Shown here piece by piece: positions 33,717 through 43,572 of a stretch of DNA of 64,000 bases (position 1 is its first letter; each line of letters starts with the position of its first letter). The translations under genes were made by a program, and so were the position numbers. The notes beneath the pieces are model-generated. The model was not told the DNA's origin. It did no database searches and was given only the letters and a program-made list of their open reading frames with translations. The stretch spans positions 1 to 64,000 of the forward strand of contig JAKSIU010000010.1 in assembly GCA_024398615.1 (NCBI GenBank), given 5' to 3'. This stretch comes from Bacteroidaceae bacterium. GTDB lineage: Bacteria; Bacteroidota; Bacteroidia; Bacteroidales; Bacteroidaceae.

Positions 33717-35405
33717 ATGAAATCTATGAAAATCGGGGGCTTCAACCCCAGACTGTTTTCTTCGTTGAAGAATTACAGCAAAGAGTTGTTCGTGCAGGAT
33801 CTTCTTGCGGGTATCATTGTCGGAATTGTAGCGCTTCCTCTGGCCATCGCATTCGGTATTGCCAGTGGAGCATCGCCCGAAAAAGGCATTCTCACCGCAA
33901 TTGTGGCCGGTTTCCTGATATCGTTCTTCGGCGGCAGCAAGGTTCAGATAGGCGGTCCTACCGGTGCTTTCATAGTAATTGTCTATGGTATAATACAGGA
34001 TTACGGTATGAACGGCCTGTATGTGGCCACTTTCATGGCCGGGATTTTCCTTGTCCTGATGGGAATCCTGCATCTGGGTACTATCATCAAGTATATTCCT
34101 TATCCTATAATCGTGGGTTTCACAAGCGGAATAGCGCTCACCATTTTCACTACACAGATCAAGGACCTGTTCGGACTGCAGATTGAGAATGTGCCATCGG
34201 GTTTCATTGAAAAATGGGGATGTTATTTCCAGAATATCCACACTATGGACTGGTGGTCCCTTGGGGTGGGGGTTGCATCGGTCCTGATAATTATATTCAC
34301 ACCGAAGATCAACCGCAAACTTCCCGGTTCGCTTATGGCAATAATCATTATGACTGTGGCTTGTGTGCTGCTCAGGAATGCCGGGATTGACAGCATTGAG
34401 ACCATAGGCAGCAGGTTCACAATCAATTCTAGCATTCCAAAGGCATCGGTTCCCGAAATCAACATGGAGACGATAAGGCATCTGGCATCACCGGCTCTGG
34501 TCATTGCAATGCTGGGAGCAATCGAGTCACTGCTGTCGGCAGCAGTTGCCGATGGTGTGATAGGCGACCGTCATGACAGCAATCAGGAACTGGTGGCTCA
34601 GGGAATAGCCAATATGGTGACTCCGATGATTGGCGGTATACCTGCAACCGGAGCCATTGCACGCACCATGACGAACATCAACAACGGTGGACGCACTCCG
34701 GTGGCAGGACTTGTCCACGCTGTGGTTCTGGCTGTTATCTATCTGTTCCTGATGCCTCTCATCCAGTATATTCCCATGCCGTGTCTGGCGGGTATTCTGG
34801 TCGTGGTTTCGTACAATATGAGTGAATGGCGCAGTTTCAGGGCTATTTTCAATAATCCCAAGTCCGATATCATTGTGCTCCTGGTGACATTCTTCCTGAC
34901 GGTTATCTTCGACCTGACTGTTGCCATTGAGGTGGGCGTGCTCATTGCCTGCCTGCTCTGTATGAAGCGAATGGCCGAAACCACCAATATCAAGGTGATA
35001 AGTGATGAGATTGATCCTGCTGCCGATACTGATGTCCAGGGCAATCTGGAACATCTTACAATACCTGAAGGAGTAAAGGTGTATGAGATCAACGGTCCTT
35101 ATTTCTTTGGAATCGCCAACCGTTTTGAAGAGATGATGAGCGATATGGGAGGACATCCCAAGGTCCGGATAATCAGAATGAGAAAAGTGCCTTTCATTGA
35201 TTCCACGGGTGTGCACAATCTTACCAACATGTGTGCGATGTGTAGCCAGATGGGTGTACAGGTGGTGCTGTCAGGAGTCAACGACAATGTTCTCAGGGTC
35301 CTTGAAAACAGCGGTGTGGTCAGTCAGCTTGGACGTGAAAACATCTGCAGTCACATCAATCTGGCTCTAAAACGTTCAGAAGAACTGGTCAAGGCGCAAG
35401 CGTAA
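33717..35405 (+). CDS. SulP-family anion transporter with STAS domain
   Basis: A 562-residue inner-membrane protein. About 11-12 helices cover residues 25-415, including VALPLAIAFGIASG and GGIPATGAIARTMTNI, the family landmarks. A cytoplasmic STAS domain (about 440-550) contains RKVPFIDSTGVHNL, where a Ser or Thr may be regulated. Members carry sulfate, bicarbonate or other anions; the substrate cannot be decided here. It has a TAATTTCG -7-like box at 33642-33649. Confidence 0.9.
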   Translation: MKSMKIGGFNPRLFSSLKNYSKELFVQDLLAGIIVGIVALPLAIAFGIASGASPEKGILTAIVAGFLISFFGGSKVQIGGPTGAFIVIVYGIIQDYGMNGLYVATFMAGIFLVLMGILHLGTIIKYIPYPIIVGFTSGIALTIFTTQIKDLFGLQIENVPSGFIEKWGCYFQNIHTMDWWSLGVGVASVLIIIFTPKINRKLPGSLMAIIIMTVACVLLRNAGIDSIETIGSRFTINSSIPKASVPEINMETIRHLASPALVIAMLGAIESLLSAAVADGVIGDRHDSNQELVAQGIANMVTPMIGGIPATGAIARTMTNINNGGRTPVAGLVHAVVLAVIYLFLMPLIQYIPMPCLAGILVVVSYNMSEWRSFRAIFNNPKSDIIVLLVTFFLTVIFDLTVAIEVGVLIACLLCMKRMAETTNIKVISDEIDPAADTDVQGNLEHLTIPEGVKVYEINGPYFFGIANRFEEMMSDMGGHPKVRIIRMRKVPFIDSTGVHNLTNMCAMCSQMGVQVVLSGVNDNVLRVLENSGVVSQLGRENICSHINLALKRSEELVKAQA

Positions 35406-35430
35406 CTTTAAACGCTGATATTCAAATTGT

Positions 35431-35470
35431 TTATCAACAGGCTGTTATGTTATCAACAGCTTGTTGATAA
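35431..35470. promoter_or_regulatory. Three DnaA-box-like TTATCAACA sites
   Basis: TTATCAACA at 35431-35439 and 35450-35458, and the inverse TGTTGATAA at 35462-35470. Each differs from the DnaA consensus TTATCCACA by one base. They lie upstream of the dcw promoter and could link its expression to DnaA. Confidence 0.4.
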
Positions 35471-35486
35471 CTTTTTATGTCATAAA

Positions 35487-35529
35487 GTGGGGTGTTGTGG
35501 GGCAAAGTGGAGCAAATATCCTAATTTTG
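35487..35529 (+). promoter_or_regulatory. MraZ operator repeats and dcw promoter
   Basis: GTGGGG (35487), GTGGGG (35497) and GTGGAG (35507) stand exactly 10 bp apart, the direct-repeat pattern bound by MraZ in other bacteria. A -7 box TAATTTTG is at 35522-35529, so the last repeats cover the -33 region. This supports autorepression by MraZ. Confidence 0.72.
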
Positions 35530-35558
35530 AGGCTTGTTAATAGATTAGGGGGAACAGT

Positions 35559-36023
35559 ATGAATTTCATTGGTCAGATTCCAGTAAGATTTGACTCAAAG
35601 AACAGGGTCTTTCTGCCGGCTCAGTTCCGCCGGGAACTGCAGCCGGCAGAGGGGCAGACTCTGGTGGTCCGCAAGGATTACTTTGAGGATTGTCTGGTCA
35701 TTTACCCTGAACAGGTGTGGCAGGCCGAAATTGCCGGCGTACGCAGCCGTCTGAACCGCTTTGACGGTAACCAGCAGATGTTGTACCGCAAGATGGTCAG
35801 CGAGGCACAGCCGGTTCAGATTGATTCAAGCGGCCGTATTCTTTTGCCCAGACCTATGCTTGACAAGGTCGGTATAGGTCAGGATGCTGTGTTCGTTGGA
35901 ATGCAGCAGACCATTGAGCTGTGGGCACAGGACAAGGTCTCGATGGAAGGTGGTGACAGTTTCATGAGTGATGAGGAATTCGTAAAGGGCATTCAGGCCT
36001 GTATGTCAGGAAATGGAGAATAA
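35559..36023 (+). CDS. mraZ: Transcriptional regulator MraZ
   Basis: A 154-residue AbrB-like DNA-binding protein with two tandem SpoVT/AbrB modules (KNRVFLPAQFRREL near residue 15 and SSGRILLPRPMLDKV near residue 95). It is the first gene of the dcw cluster and normally represses it by binding GTGGG repeats, which are present at 35487-35512. Its stop overlaps the start of rsmH by 11 bp. Confidence 0.94.
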   Translation: MNFIGQIPVRFDSKNRVFLPAQFRRELQPAEGQTLVVRKDYFEDCLVIYPEQVWQAEIAGVRSRLNRFDGNQQMLYRKMVSEAQPVQIDSSGRILLPRPMLDKVGIGQDAVFVGMQQTIELWAQDKVSMEGGDSFMSDEEFVKGIQACMSGNGE

Positions 36024-36930
36024 CGCGGCAACATATCATGTTCCGGTTCTGCTGAAGCAGAGCGTAGACTATCTGGTAACCCGTCCGGATGGAATCTATG
36101 TCGATGCCACATTTGGCGGCGGGGGACATTCGCGTGAAATCATTTCCCGTCTTGATGGCGATGGACGCCTGTACTCCTTTGATCAGGATCAGGATGCCAT
36201 GGCCAATGCTATTCCCGACCCGAGATTCACTTTCGTTTACGGCAATTTCCGCTATATGAAGAATTTCATGCGCTGGTACGGCCATGAGAAAGTGAATGGG
36301 ATACTTGCCGATCTTGGTGTTTCATGGCACCATTTCGATGACAGCAGCCGCGGTTTTTCATTCCGTTTTGACGGCCCTATTGACATGCGCATGAACCAGA
36401 GGGAGGGAATGACTGCTGCCGATGTGCTGAATGATTACCCCGAAGAAAAACTGGCTTCTCTGTTTTACCTGTATGGTGAACTGCAGAGCGGCCGTCAGCT
36501 GGCCAAGGTAATAGCCGGCAAACGTCAGAATACAAGAATAGAGACCGTATCGCAACTTATGGAAACGGTACGGCCGGTAATAGGTCGTGAGCGTGAGAAG
36601 AAGGAAATGGCCAAACTGTTCCAGGCATTGAGAATGGAGGTCAACCACGAGGTGGATGCCTTGAGGGAGATGCTGGAGTCTACCATCGGACTTCTTGAAC
36701 CAGGTGGCCGTCTTGTGGTGATAACCTACCATTCCATTGAAGACAGAATGGTCAAGAATCTCATGAAGAGCGGTAATATTGAGGGCGATGTGAAGTCCGA
36801 TTTCTACGGCCGCCGTCTTGTGCCTTTCCGCCAGGTGTGCAAGCCTGTGATACCGGACAATGATGAACAGACCACGAACCCGCGTTCCCGTAGTGCCAAA
36901 CTGAGGGTCGCAGAAATTCCCGAAGACTGA
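36013..36930 (+). CDS. rsmH: 16S rRNA (cytosine1402-N4)-methyltransferase
   Basis: A 305-residue SAM-dependent enzyme methylating C1402 of 16S rRNA. The SAM-binding motif is YVDATFGGGGHS (near residue 30), followed by ILADLGVSWHHFD, the MraW family marker, and GGRLVVITYHSIEDRMVK near residue 235. Overlaps mraZ and precedes ftsL by 1 bp. Confidence 0.95.
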   Translation: MENNAATYHVPVLLKQSVDYLVTRPDGIYVDATFGGGGHSREIISRLDGDGRLYSFDQDQDAMANAIPDPRFTFVYGNFRYMKNFMRWYGHEKVNGILADLGVSWHHFDDSSRGFSFRFDGPIDMRMNQREGMTAADVLNDYPEEKLASLFYLYGELQSGRQLAKVIAGKRQNTRIETVSQLMETVRPVIGREREKKEMAKLFQALRMEVNHEVDALREMLESTIGLLEPGGRLVVITYHSIEDRMVKNLMKSGNIEGDVKSDFYGRRLVPFRQVCKPVIPDNDEQTTNPRSRSAKLRVAEIPED

Positions 36931-36931
36931 T

Positions 36932-37252
36932 ATGGAAGATACAGAGGAGGAGAAGAAGGACGGAATAGGTTCATGGATAACCAATGCGGACGGGGCAACT
37001 GTAAAGAGGGTGCTGCTCTGGGTGGAGATAGTGTTCTTCATCTTTGTCTATATATGCAGCCGTTACGATTACCAGCGCAAGGAGATAAGGCTGGAGAATC
37101 TGAAGAAGGAACTGGTGGATCTGGAATATCAGAGTCTGAACGTCACCAGCAGCGTTTCGGCAAAGAGCAAGCCATCATATATAGAAACGGTGGTGTCGCA
37201 AAAGGAAAGCTCGCTTTCATCGGACAGTGAATCACCCTTTATTCTTCCATAA
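36932..37252 (+). CDS. ftsL: FtsL-like cell division protein
   Basis: A 106-residue bitopic protein with a cytoplasmic tail of about 25 residues, one membrane helix (about residues 27-44), then a short coiled coil (RKEIRLENLKKELVDLEYQS). Position between rsmH and the PBP gene and the topology identify it as FtsL, which links FtsQ and the FtsW-PBP synthase in the divisome. Sequence conservation is low, as usual. Confidence 0.82.
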   Translation: MEDTEEEKKDGIGSWITNADGATVKRVLLWVEIVFFIFVYICSRYDYQRKEIRLENLKKELVDLEYQSLNVTSSVSAKSKPSYIETVVSQKESSLSSDSESPFILP

Positions 37253-37257
37253 CGGGT

Positions 37258-39474
37258 ATGGCTGAAGACGGAAAACAGAAAAAGGCTGGTGGGCGTAAGG
37301 CATGGAAAATGTCTACGAAGGTCATTCTCGCCCTGGTATTCTTCGCAATTTGGGGAATTGGCATAATATTCTGCATGTCTAATACCATGTTCATAAAGAG
37401 GCAGTACTGGCTTGATGTCGATGAGTGCCTTTCCGGTGACAGGGTGACCATTGTGCCTAACCGTGGTGACATTCTGAGTGATGAGGGGCTGCTGCTGGCC
37501 AGCAGCGTGAAGCGCTACAGGGTCACCATGGATTTCAAGTCTTCAGAAAAGGATGAAAAGAGACGTCTCAAGGACCAGACCAAGAAGGATACGCTTGTCA
37601 CGTCCCATATTGACGCTTTCGCCGAGCAGATGCACAGGCTGTTTCCCGAGTATTCGGAATCGGAATTCAGAAACCATATCCTGAAGGGACAGCAGCAGAA
37701 GTCGCAGTCCTGGCTGCTGTTGCCGGGAGTTTCCAGGAATTCATATCCCATTTCGTACTCGAAGTACAAGATGCTGGCCACGACTGATCTTCTCAGGCCC
37801 AGATACGAATACTGGCTGTTCAGCAGCGAATCCAAGATATCCAGGGAAAAACCGTTCGGAACTCTTGCAACGAGGACAATCGGTGCAATGTATGAATCGA
37901 AGGATTCGGCCAAGAACGGTCTGGAACTGTCATACGACTCGCTGCTTCGTGGCATACCCGGGATAGGGCACAGGGAAAAGGTCCAGAATGTGGCACGTAC
38001 CGTTGTTGAGGTTCCTGATGTTCCGGGCTGTGATGTATGGACCACGCTGAATGTGGAGATCCAGGACATTGCCCAGAATGCTCTGCTTAAGGAAATGGAG
38101 TTCCTGCATGGTCAGTCAGGACGTGTGGTGGTCATGGAGGTCCAGACCGGCGACATAAAGGCTATGGCCAGTTATAATCTTACAGAAAGCGGCACTTACG
38201 AGGAAACGCAGAACAATGTCGCCATGGAAATCTATGAGCCGGGTTCTACGTTCAAGACCGTATCAATGATGGTCGCGTTCGATGACGGGAAGATAGCGCT
38301 CAAGGACAGCGTGTTCTGTGAGAACGGCTCTTATTACGGTTTCGGAGGAGCTCATATGACTGACGGCAGTCACGGAGGCAAGCGTGGCTACGAGTGGCTT
38401 GATGTCCAGCACATTCTTATGAATTCCTGTAATATAGGAACAGCGAAGCTGATTAACGGCGCATACGGCAAGAATCCTACGGAATTTGTTGATGGAGTGT
38501 ATGATACGGGAATCAACACTTATTTTGACCTTCAGTTGAAAGGAACAGAAAAGCCGGTAATCAGGCGTGATGGCTATTGGGATGCAACGCGTCTGCCCTG
38601 GATGGCAATAGGTTACAACACCCAGCTGCCGGTAATAAACACATTGGCTTTCTATAACGCAATAGCCAATGACGGATGTATGGTAGCGCCCCGCCTGGTG
38701 TCAAAGGTTACCCGTGATGGAGAGGTGGTGGAAAAGAATCCGGTACGTGTGGTGAAGGAACATATCTGCAAGGAATCGACTTTGGATACAATCCGTTTCA
38801 TGCTTGAGCAGGTGGTGGAAGGCGGAACCGGAAAGAATGCCGGTTCAAAGCATTTCAAGGTTGCCGGAAAGACCGGTACTGCCCAGATTTCCAAGGGCGC
38901 ATCGGGCTATAAGAGCGGAAGGACTACGCACATGGTCTCGTTTGTGGGATATTTTCCTGCCGACAGGCCCAAGTACAGCTGTATAGTGTCAATTTCCACA
39001 TCCTCGCAGACCAATATGTCGGCAGGCGGCGGTTCAATGGCTGCTCCTGTCTTTCATGAGATTTCTGAAAGAATCATGGCTATGAGTACCAGCAGGGATA
39101 TCGAACAGGCCGTTGATACTGTCAATGACAGAATGCCGCGTGTGCTGGCTGGCGATCTGACCAGTACGGCTGTCGTGCTGGACGGACTGAATCTGTCACA
39201 TTCCGGCAGGAACCAATGGACGTCGGGAGGTGACAGCCTTTGGGGAAAAGTCCTGTTGGATGACGGCAAATACCGTTCGCAGGCAGTCGATGTTTCAGAT
39301 GGCGAAGTGCCCGATGTCCGCGGCATGGGACTTCAGGATGCACTTTTCATTCTGGAAAAGGAGGGGCTTAGGGTAAATGCCGATGGAGTGGGCCGTGTAC
39401 GTTCACAGAGCCTTTTGCCCGGATACCGTTTCAAGAAGGGAGAAACAATACAATTAAGACTGGACATGAAATGA
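37258..39474 (+). CDS. ftsI: Division penicillin-binding protein (FtsI/PBP3) with PASTA domain
   Basis: A 738-residue transpeptidase that cross-links septal peptidoglycan. One membrane helix lies near residues 22-42, followed by the dimerisation domain. The transpeptidase motifs are GSTFKT (SxxK, near 327), the SxN-type MNSCN (near 386) and AGKTGTAQ (KTG, near 537). A C-terminal PASTA domain (about 680-738) starts [14 protein letters not shown]. Its start is 5 bp after ftsL, and its stop overlaps the murE start by 4 bp. Confidence 0.94.
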   Translation: MAEDGKQKKAGGRKAWKMSTKVILALVFFAIWGIGIIFCMSNTMFIKRQYWLDVDECLSGDRVTIVPNRGDILSDEGLLLASSVKRYRVTMDFKSSEKDEKRRLKDQTKKDTLVTSHIDAFAEQMHRLFPEYSESEFRNHILKGQQQKSQSWLLLPGVSRNSYPISYSKYKMLATTDLLRPRYEYWLFSSESKISREKPFGTLATRTIGAMYESKDSAKNGLELSYDSLLRGIPGIGHREKVQNVARTVVEVPDVPGCDVWTTLNVEIQDIAQNALLKEMEFLHGQSGRVVVMEVQTGDIKAMASYNLTESGTYEETQNNVAMEIYEPGSTFKTVSMMVAFDDGKIALKDSVFCENGSYYGFGGAHMTDGSHGGKRGYEWLDVQHILMNSCNIGTAKLINGAYGKNPTEFVDGVYDTGINTYFDLQLKGTEKPVIRRDGYWDATRLPWMAIGYNTQLPVINTLAFYNAIANDGCMVAPRLVSKVTRDGEVVEKNPVRVVKEHICKESTLDTIRFMLEQVVEGGTGKNAGSKHFKVAGKTGTAQISKGASGYKSGRTTHMVSFVGYFPADRPKYSCIVSISTSSQTNMSAGGGSMAAPVFHEISERIMAMSTSRDIEQAVDTVNDRMPRVLAGDLTSTAVVLDGLNLSHSGRNQWTSGGDSLWGKVLLDDGKYRSQAVDVSDGEVPDVRGMGLQDALFILEKEGLRVNADGVGRVRSQSLLPGYRFKKGETIQLRLDMK

Positions 39475-40931
39475 CTATGATAAAAGTTAAGGAACTTATT
39501 GACGGAATACCGGTCCTGGCTGTTGTCGGAAATCCGGAACAGACGGTTTCGGACATTCAGCTTGATTCCCAGAAGGTGACTCAGGGCTGTATGTTCGTGG
39601 CCATGTGCGGAACGCGTGTTGACGGACATGATTTCATTGGAAAGGCAATAGGAAACGGGGCGGGATCAGTACTCTGCCAGCGCATTCCGGCAGGACCTGA
39701 TCCGGATGTCACCTATGTCCAGGTTGCTGATACCGAGGATGCTGTGGGGCGTATTGCCACACGTTTCTTCGGTGATCCGACTTCCAAGGTGGAGCTGGTA
39801 GGCGTTACCGGAACCAACGGCAAGACCACAATTGCCACCCTTCTTTACAACATGATGCGCAAGCTGGGATACAAGAGCGGTCTCCTGTCAACAGTATGCA
39901 ATTACATTGACGGAGAACCCGTACCGGCTGACCATACTACACCCGATGCGGTTACTTTGAACCGCCTGCTGGGGCGCATGGCCGATGAGGGCTGCAAGTA
40001 TGTGTTCATGGAGTGCAGCTCACATGCCATTTATCAGAAGAGAATAGGCGGATTGAGATATGCCGGTGGCATATTCACCAATATCACACGCGATCATCTG
40101 GATTATCACGGCACTTTCGAGAATTATCTCAAGGCCAAGAAGATGTTCTTTGATTCACTTGGAAAAAATGCCTTCATGCTGACAAATCTGGATGACAGGA
40201 ACGGTCTTGTCATGGCTCAGAACACAAAGGCGAAGGTTTATACCTACTCCCTGCGCAGCATGTCAGACTTCAAGGGACGTCTTCTTGAATCGGGCTTTGA
40301 CGGCATGCTGCTTGACATTAACGGCCATGAGGCATTCATGCGTTTCATAGGACAGTTCAATGCCAGCAATCTTCTGGCCGTTTACGGTGCTGCCGTGCTT
40401 CTTGGCAAGGAGCCGATGGATGTGCTCACTGTCATGAGCACACTGGTTCCGGTCAATGGACGTTTTGATGCAATCCGTTCTCCGAAAGGTTTTACAGCCA
40501 TTGTAGATTATGCCCATACGCCCGATGCCCTGACCAATGTCCTGACCACAATAGTTCAGGTCCTTGACGGAAAGGGACAGATCATTACAGTTGTCGGTGC
40601 CGGCGGGAACCGTGATAAGGGCAAGCGTCCCATCATGGCTCAGGAGTGTGTCAAATACAGTGACAAGGTGATAATCACTTCGGACAATCCGCGTTTTGAG
40701 GAGCCCGATGACATAATTGCAGATATGCTGGCCGGTCTGACTAAGGCCGATATGCAGAAGGTACTGACCATAACGGACCGACGTCAGGCCATTCATACCG
40801 CCTGTATGCTTGCCGGTGCGGGCGATGTCATCCTGGTTGCCGGCAAGGGACATGAGGATTATCAGGAGATCAAGGGCGTCAAGCATCATTTTGATGACCA
40901 CGAAGTTGTTAGGGAAACATTTCAGGCATAG
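39471..40931 (+). CDS. murE: UDP-MurNAc-L-Ala-D-Glu:meso-DAP ligase
   Basis: A 486-residue Mur ligase adding the third stem residue. The ATP-binding loop is [10 protein letters not shown] (near residue 110). [13 protein letters not shown], the carbamylated-Lys region and the substrate pocket [12 protein letters not shown] fit the diaminopimelate type (DNPR motif). Translation coupled to ftsI through an ATGA overlap; a second ATG two codons on is an equal start candidate. Confidence 0.95.
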   Translation: MTMIKVKELIDGIPVLAVVGNPEQTVSDIQLDSQKVTQGCMFVAMCGTRVDGHDFIGKAIGNGAGSVLCQRIPAGPDPDVTYVQVADTEDAVGRIATRFFGDPTSKVELVGVTGTNGKTTIATLLYNMMRKLGYKSGLLSTVCNYIDGEPVPADHTTPDAVTLNRLLGRMADEGCKYVFMECSSHAIYQKRIGGLRYAGGIFTNITRDHLDYHGTFENYLKAKKMFFDSLGKNAFMLTNLDDRNGLVMAQNTKAKVYTYSLRSMSDFKGRLLESGFDGMLLDINGHEAFMRFIGQFNASNLLAVYGAAVLLGKEPMDVLTVMSTLVPVNGRFDAIRSPKGFTAIVDYAHTPDALTNVLTTIVQVLDGKGQIITVVGAGGNRDKGKRPIMAQECVKYSDKVIITSDNPRFEEPDDIIADMLAGLTKADMQKVLTITDRRQAIHTACMLAGAGDVILVAGKGHEDYQEIKGVKHHFDDHEVVRETFQA

Positions 40932-40936
40932 AGTTT

Positions 40937-42223
40937 ATGATATATTCGCTGTTTAACTGGCTTAAGGATGCGGGAGTGGATCTGCCCGGAGCAGGCATGT
41001 TCCAGTATGTGACATTCCGTGCGATTTTCGCTCTCGTCGTGTCAATTGTCATATCGTGCTGGTTCGGAAGTCATTTCATTGACATTCTGAAACGCAGGAA
41101 CATCTCGGAAACCCAAAGGGATGAAAAGACCGATCCGTTCGGAACCGCCAAGAAAGGCGTACCTACAATGGGTGGTGTGATAATCATCGTTGCCATCATT
41201 GTTCCATGTCTTCTCATCGGAAATCTGGGAAATGTGTATATGCTGCTCATGCTGGCCACGACACTGATTCTTGGAGCCATAGGATTTGCCGATGACTATA
41301 TCAAGACTTTCCGCCATAACAAGGAGGGACTGAACGGTTGGGTCAAGGTGGCCGGACAGCTGGGTCTGGGACTGCTGGTGGGTCTTGTTCTCAGGTACAG
41401 TCCGCAGGTCATTATCAACGAAAACGTCGAGACACGTATAGAAAACAACGTTGAGGTGGTTGTCAAGAGTCCCGATGTCAAATCGACCCGTACAACCATT
41501 CCGTTCCTGAAGAATCACAATCTGAATTATGCTGACTGGTTTGATTTTCTGGGAGAGACAAACAAATATAAGGCCGGTTGGGTGTTCTTTGTGCTGCTTA
41601 CCCTGTTCATTGTGACTGCCGTCTCCAACGGCTCCAATCTGAATGACGGTATGGACGGAATGGCTGCCGGCAATTCGGCCATAATAGGTGTGACGGTGGG
41701 CATATTGGCATATGTGTCCAGTAATGTGGTCACTGCCGGTCACTTTGATCTTATGTATATTCCGGGAAGCCAGGAAATCGTGGTTTACATGTGTGCCTTT
41801 GTCGGAGCGCTTGTAGGATTCCTGTGGTACAATTCATACCCGGCCCAGATATTCATGGGCGATACGGGCAGTCTGGCAATTGGCGGAATCATTGCAGTCA
41901 GTGCCATCTGCATCCACAAGGAACTGCTTCTTCCAATGCTTTGTGGAGTATTCCTTGTAGAAAGCCTGTCTGTAATCTGCCAGCGTTTCTACTATAAGAC
42001 AGGAAAGAAAAAGGGATTGCATCGCCGTATCTGGAAGCGTACCCCTATTCATGACCATTTCCGTACCAGTATGCAGCAGGTCCAGATATCCGATCCCGGC
42101 AGTACGGTCCGTTTTACCGGCAATGACCGCAAGCTCCAGTTTGAAACAAAGATCACGCTCAGGACCTGGATCATAAGCATCGGTCTTGCTGCTCTGACCA
42201 TATTGACACTTAAAATCAGATGA
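40937..42223 (+). CDS. mraY: Phospho-N-acetylmuramoyl-pentapeptide transferase
   Basis: A 428-residue membrane enzyme that makes lipid I from UDP-MurNAc-pentapeptide and undecaprenyl phosphate. About ten helices are present, with motifs PTMGGV, FADDYIKTF (catalytic Asp pair), LNDGMDGMAAGN and the C-terminal HHxF-like HRRIWKRTPIHDHF. A periplasmic-side insert of about 50 residues (near 160-205) is usual for Bacteroidetes. Overlaps murD by 4 bp. Confidence 0.95.
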   Translation: MIYSLFNWLKDAGVDLPGAGMFQYVTFRAIFALVVSIVISCWFGSHFIDILKRRNISETQRDEKTDPFGTAKKGVPTMGGVIIIVAIIVPCLLIGNLGNVYMLLMLATTLILGAIGFADDYIKTFRHNKEGLNGWVKVAGQLGLGLLVGLVLRYSPQVIINENVETRIENNVEVVVKSPDVKSTRTTIPFLKNHNLNYADWFDFLGETNKYKAGWVFFVLLTLFIVTAVSNGSNLNDGMDGMAAGNSAIIGVTVGILAYVSSNVVTAGHFDLMYIPGSQEIVVYMCAFVGALVGFLWYNSYPAQIFMGDTGSLAIGGIIAVSAICIHKELLLPMLCGVFLVESLSVICQRFYYKTGKKKGLHRRIWKRTPIHDHFRTSMQQVQISDPGSTVRFTGNDRKLQFETKITLRTWIISIGLAALTILTLKIR

Positions 42224-43563
42224 TTATGGAAAAAAGGAAGATTACAGTTCTTGGAGCCGGCGAAAGTGGAACCGGTGCCGCCATTCTTGCACAGAAGAAG
42301 GGCTTCCAGGTGTTTGTATCGGATTTGTCACAGATCAAGCCCTATTACAAGGAACAGCTTGATGCGCGTGGCATTGAATGGGAGGAGCAGCATCACAGCG
42401 AGGAACGCATTCTGGAGTCCGATGAGATAATCAAGAGCCCCGGTATTCCCAAGGAGGCTCCAATTATCCAAAAACTCATGGCCCAGGGAACACCTATAAT
42501 TTCGGAGATTGAATTCGCCGGCCGTTACACCAATGCGCGCATGGTCTGCATAACCGGTTCAAACGGCAAGACTACAACGACTTCGCTCATCTATCACATT
42601 TTCAAAATGGCTGGAATGAACGTGGGACTGGCCGGAAATATAGGCAGCAGTCTGGCATGGCAGGTGGCTGAAAAGGACTTTGACTGGTATGTCATAGAAC
42701 TGAGCAGTTTCCAGCTTGACAACATGTATGACTTCAAGGCCGACATTGCCGTTCTCATGAACATCACCCCCGACCATCTTGACCGTTATGATTACGAGAT
42801 GCAGAACTATGTGGATGCAAAGATGAGGGTTATCAGAAACCAGACAGGCAGCGATGCCTTTGTCTATTGGGCCGATGATCCCATCATTACACGCGAACTC
42901 AAGAAATACGGTCTGAAGGCGACTCTGTATCCGTTCTCGGAGGCAATGAAGGAGGACCTGGCTGCATGGACTGATAACGGAACCGTGTATTTTGACCGTC
43001 CCTATGCCTTCAATATGGAGCAGGAATCGCTTGCCCTGCGTGGCAAACACAACCTGTATAATTCGATGGCTGCCGGTATATCGGCCAGCATTGCAGGAAT
43101 CAGAAGCGATACCATACGCAAGGCACTGCAGTCATTCCAGGGCGTGGAGCACCGTCTTGAAAGGGTTGCCCGTGTCGGTGGGGTCGACTTCATCAACGAT
43201 TCCAAGGCAACCAATGTGAACAGCTGCTGGTATGCCCTGCAGAGCATGCCTGTAAAATGTGTATTGATTCTTGGTGGCAAGGACAAGGGCAATGATTATA
43301 CTGAGATAGAACCTCTTGTAAGGGAAAAATGTGTGGGACTGGTCTATCTGGGACTTCACAATGAGAAACTGCATTCGTTCTTCGATCCTATGGGGCTTCC
43401 TGTAGCCGATGTCCAGTCTATGTCCGATGCTGTCAAGGCCGCGTACGGCATGGCAAAGAAGGGCCAGATTGTGCTGCTCAGTCCGTGCTGTGCAAGTTTT
43501 GACCTCTTCAAGAGTTATGAAGATCGTGGTGAACAGTTCAAGAACTGCGTAAGGGCACTCTGA
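42220..43563 (+). CDS. murD: UDP-MurNAc-L-alanine:D-glutamate ligase
   Basis: A 447-residue Mur ligase adding D-Glu. The N-terminal Rossmann-like motif is LGAGESGTGAA, the ATP loop CITGSNGKTTTT (near 110), followed by ELSSFQLD and NITPDHLDRY. FINDSKATNV and ILGGKDKGNDY near the C-terminus are typical of MurD. ATGA coupling to mraY; ATG at 42226 is an alternative start. Confidence 0.95.
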   Translation: MIMEKRKITVLGAGESGTGAAILAQKKGFQVFVSDLSQIKPYYKEQLDARGIEWEEQHHSEERILESDEIIKSPGIPKEAPIIQKLMAQGTPIISEIEFAGRYTNARMVCITGSNGKTTTTSLIYHIFKMAGMNVGLAGNIGSSLAWQVAEKDFDWYVIELSSFQLDNMYDFKADIAVLMNITPDHLDRYDYEMQNYVDAKMRVIRNQTGSDAFVYWADDPIITRELKKYGLKATLYPFSEAMKEDLAAWTDNGTVYFDRPYAFNMEQESLALRGKHNLYNSMAAGISASIAGIRSDTIRKALQSFQGVEHRLERVARVGGVDFINDSKATNVNSCWYALQSMPVKCVLILGGKDKGNDYTEIEPLVREKCVGLVYLGLHNEKLHSFFDPMGLPVADVQSMSDAVKAAYGMAKKGQIVLLSPCCASFDLFKSYEDRGEQFKNCVRAL

Positions 43564-43572
43564 TAAGGAAAT

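Noticed and set aside
33621-34481. 286-residue antisense frame in the SulP gene
   Set aside because: Composition rich in His, Asn and Arg, typical of a shadow frame; the sense frame is a complete transporter.
35431-35470. Chromosomal replication origin
   Set aside because: Three near-consensus DnaA sites alone are too few, there is no AT-rich unwinding region, and dnaA is not adjacent; kept only as a possible regulatory cluster.
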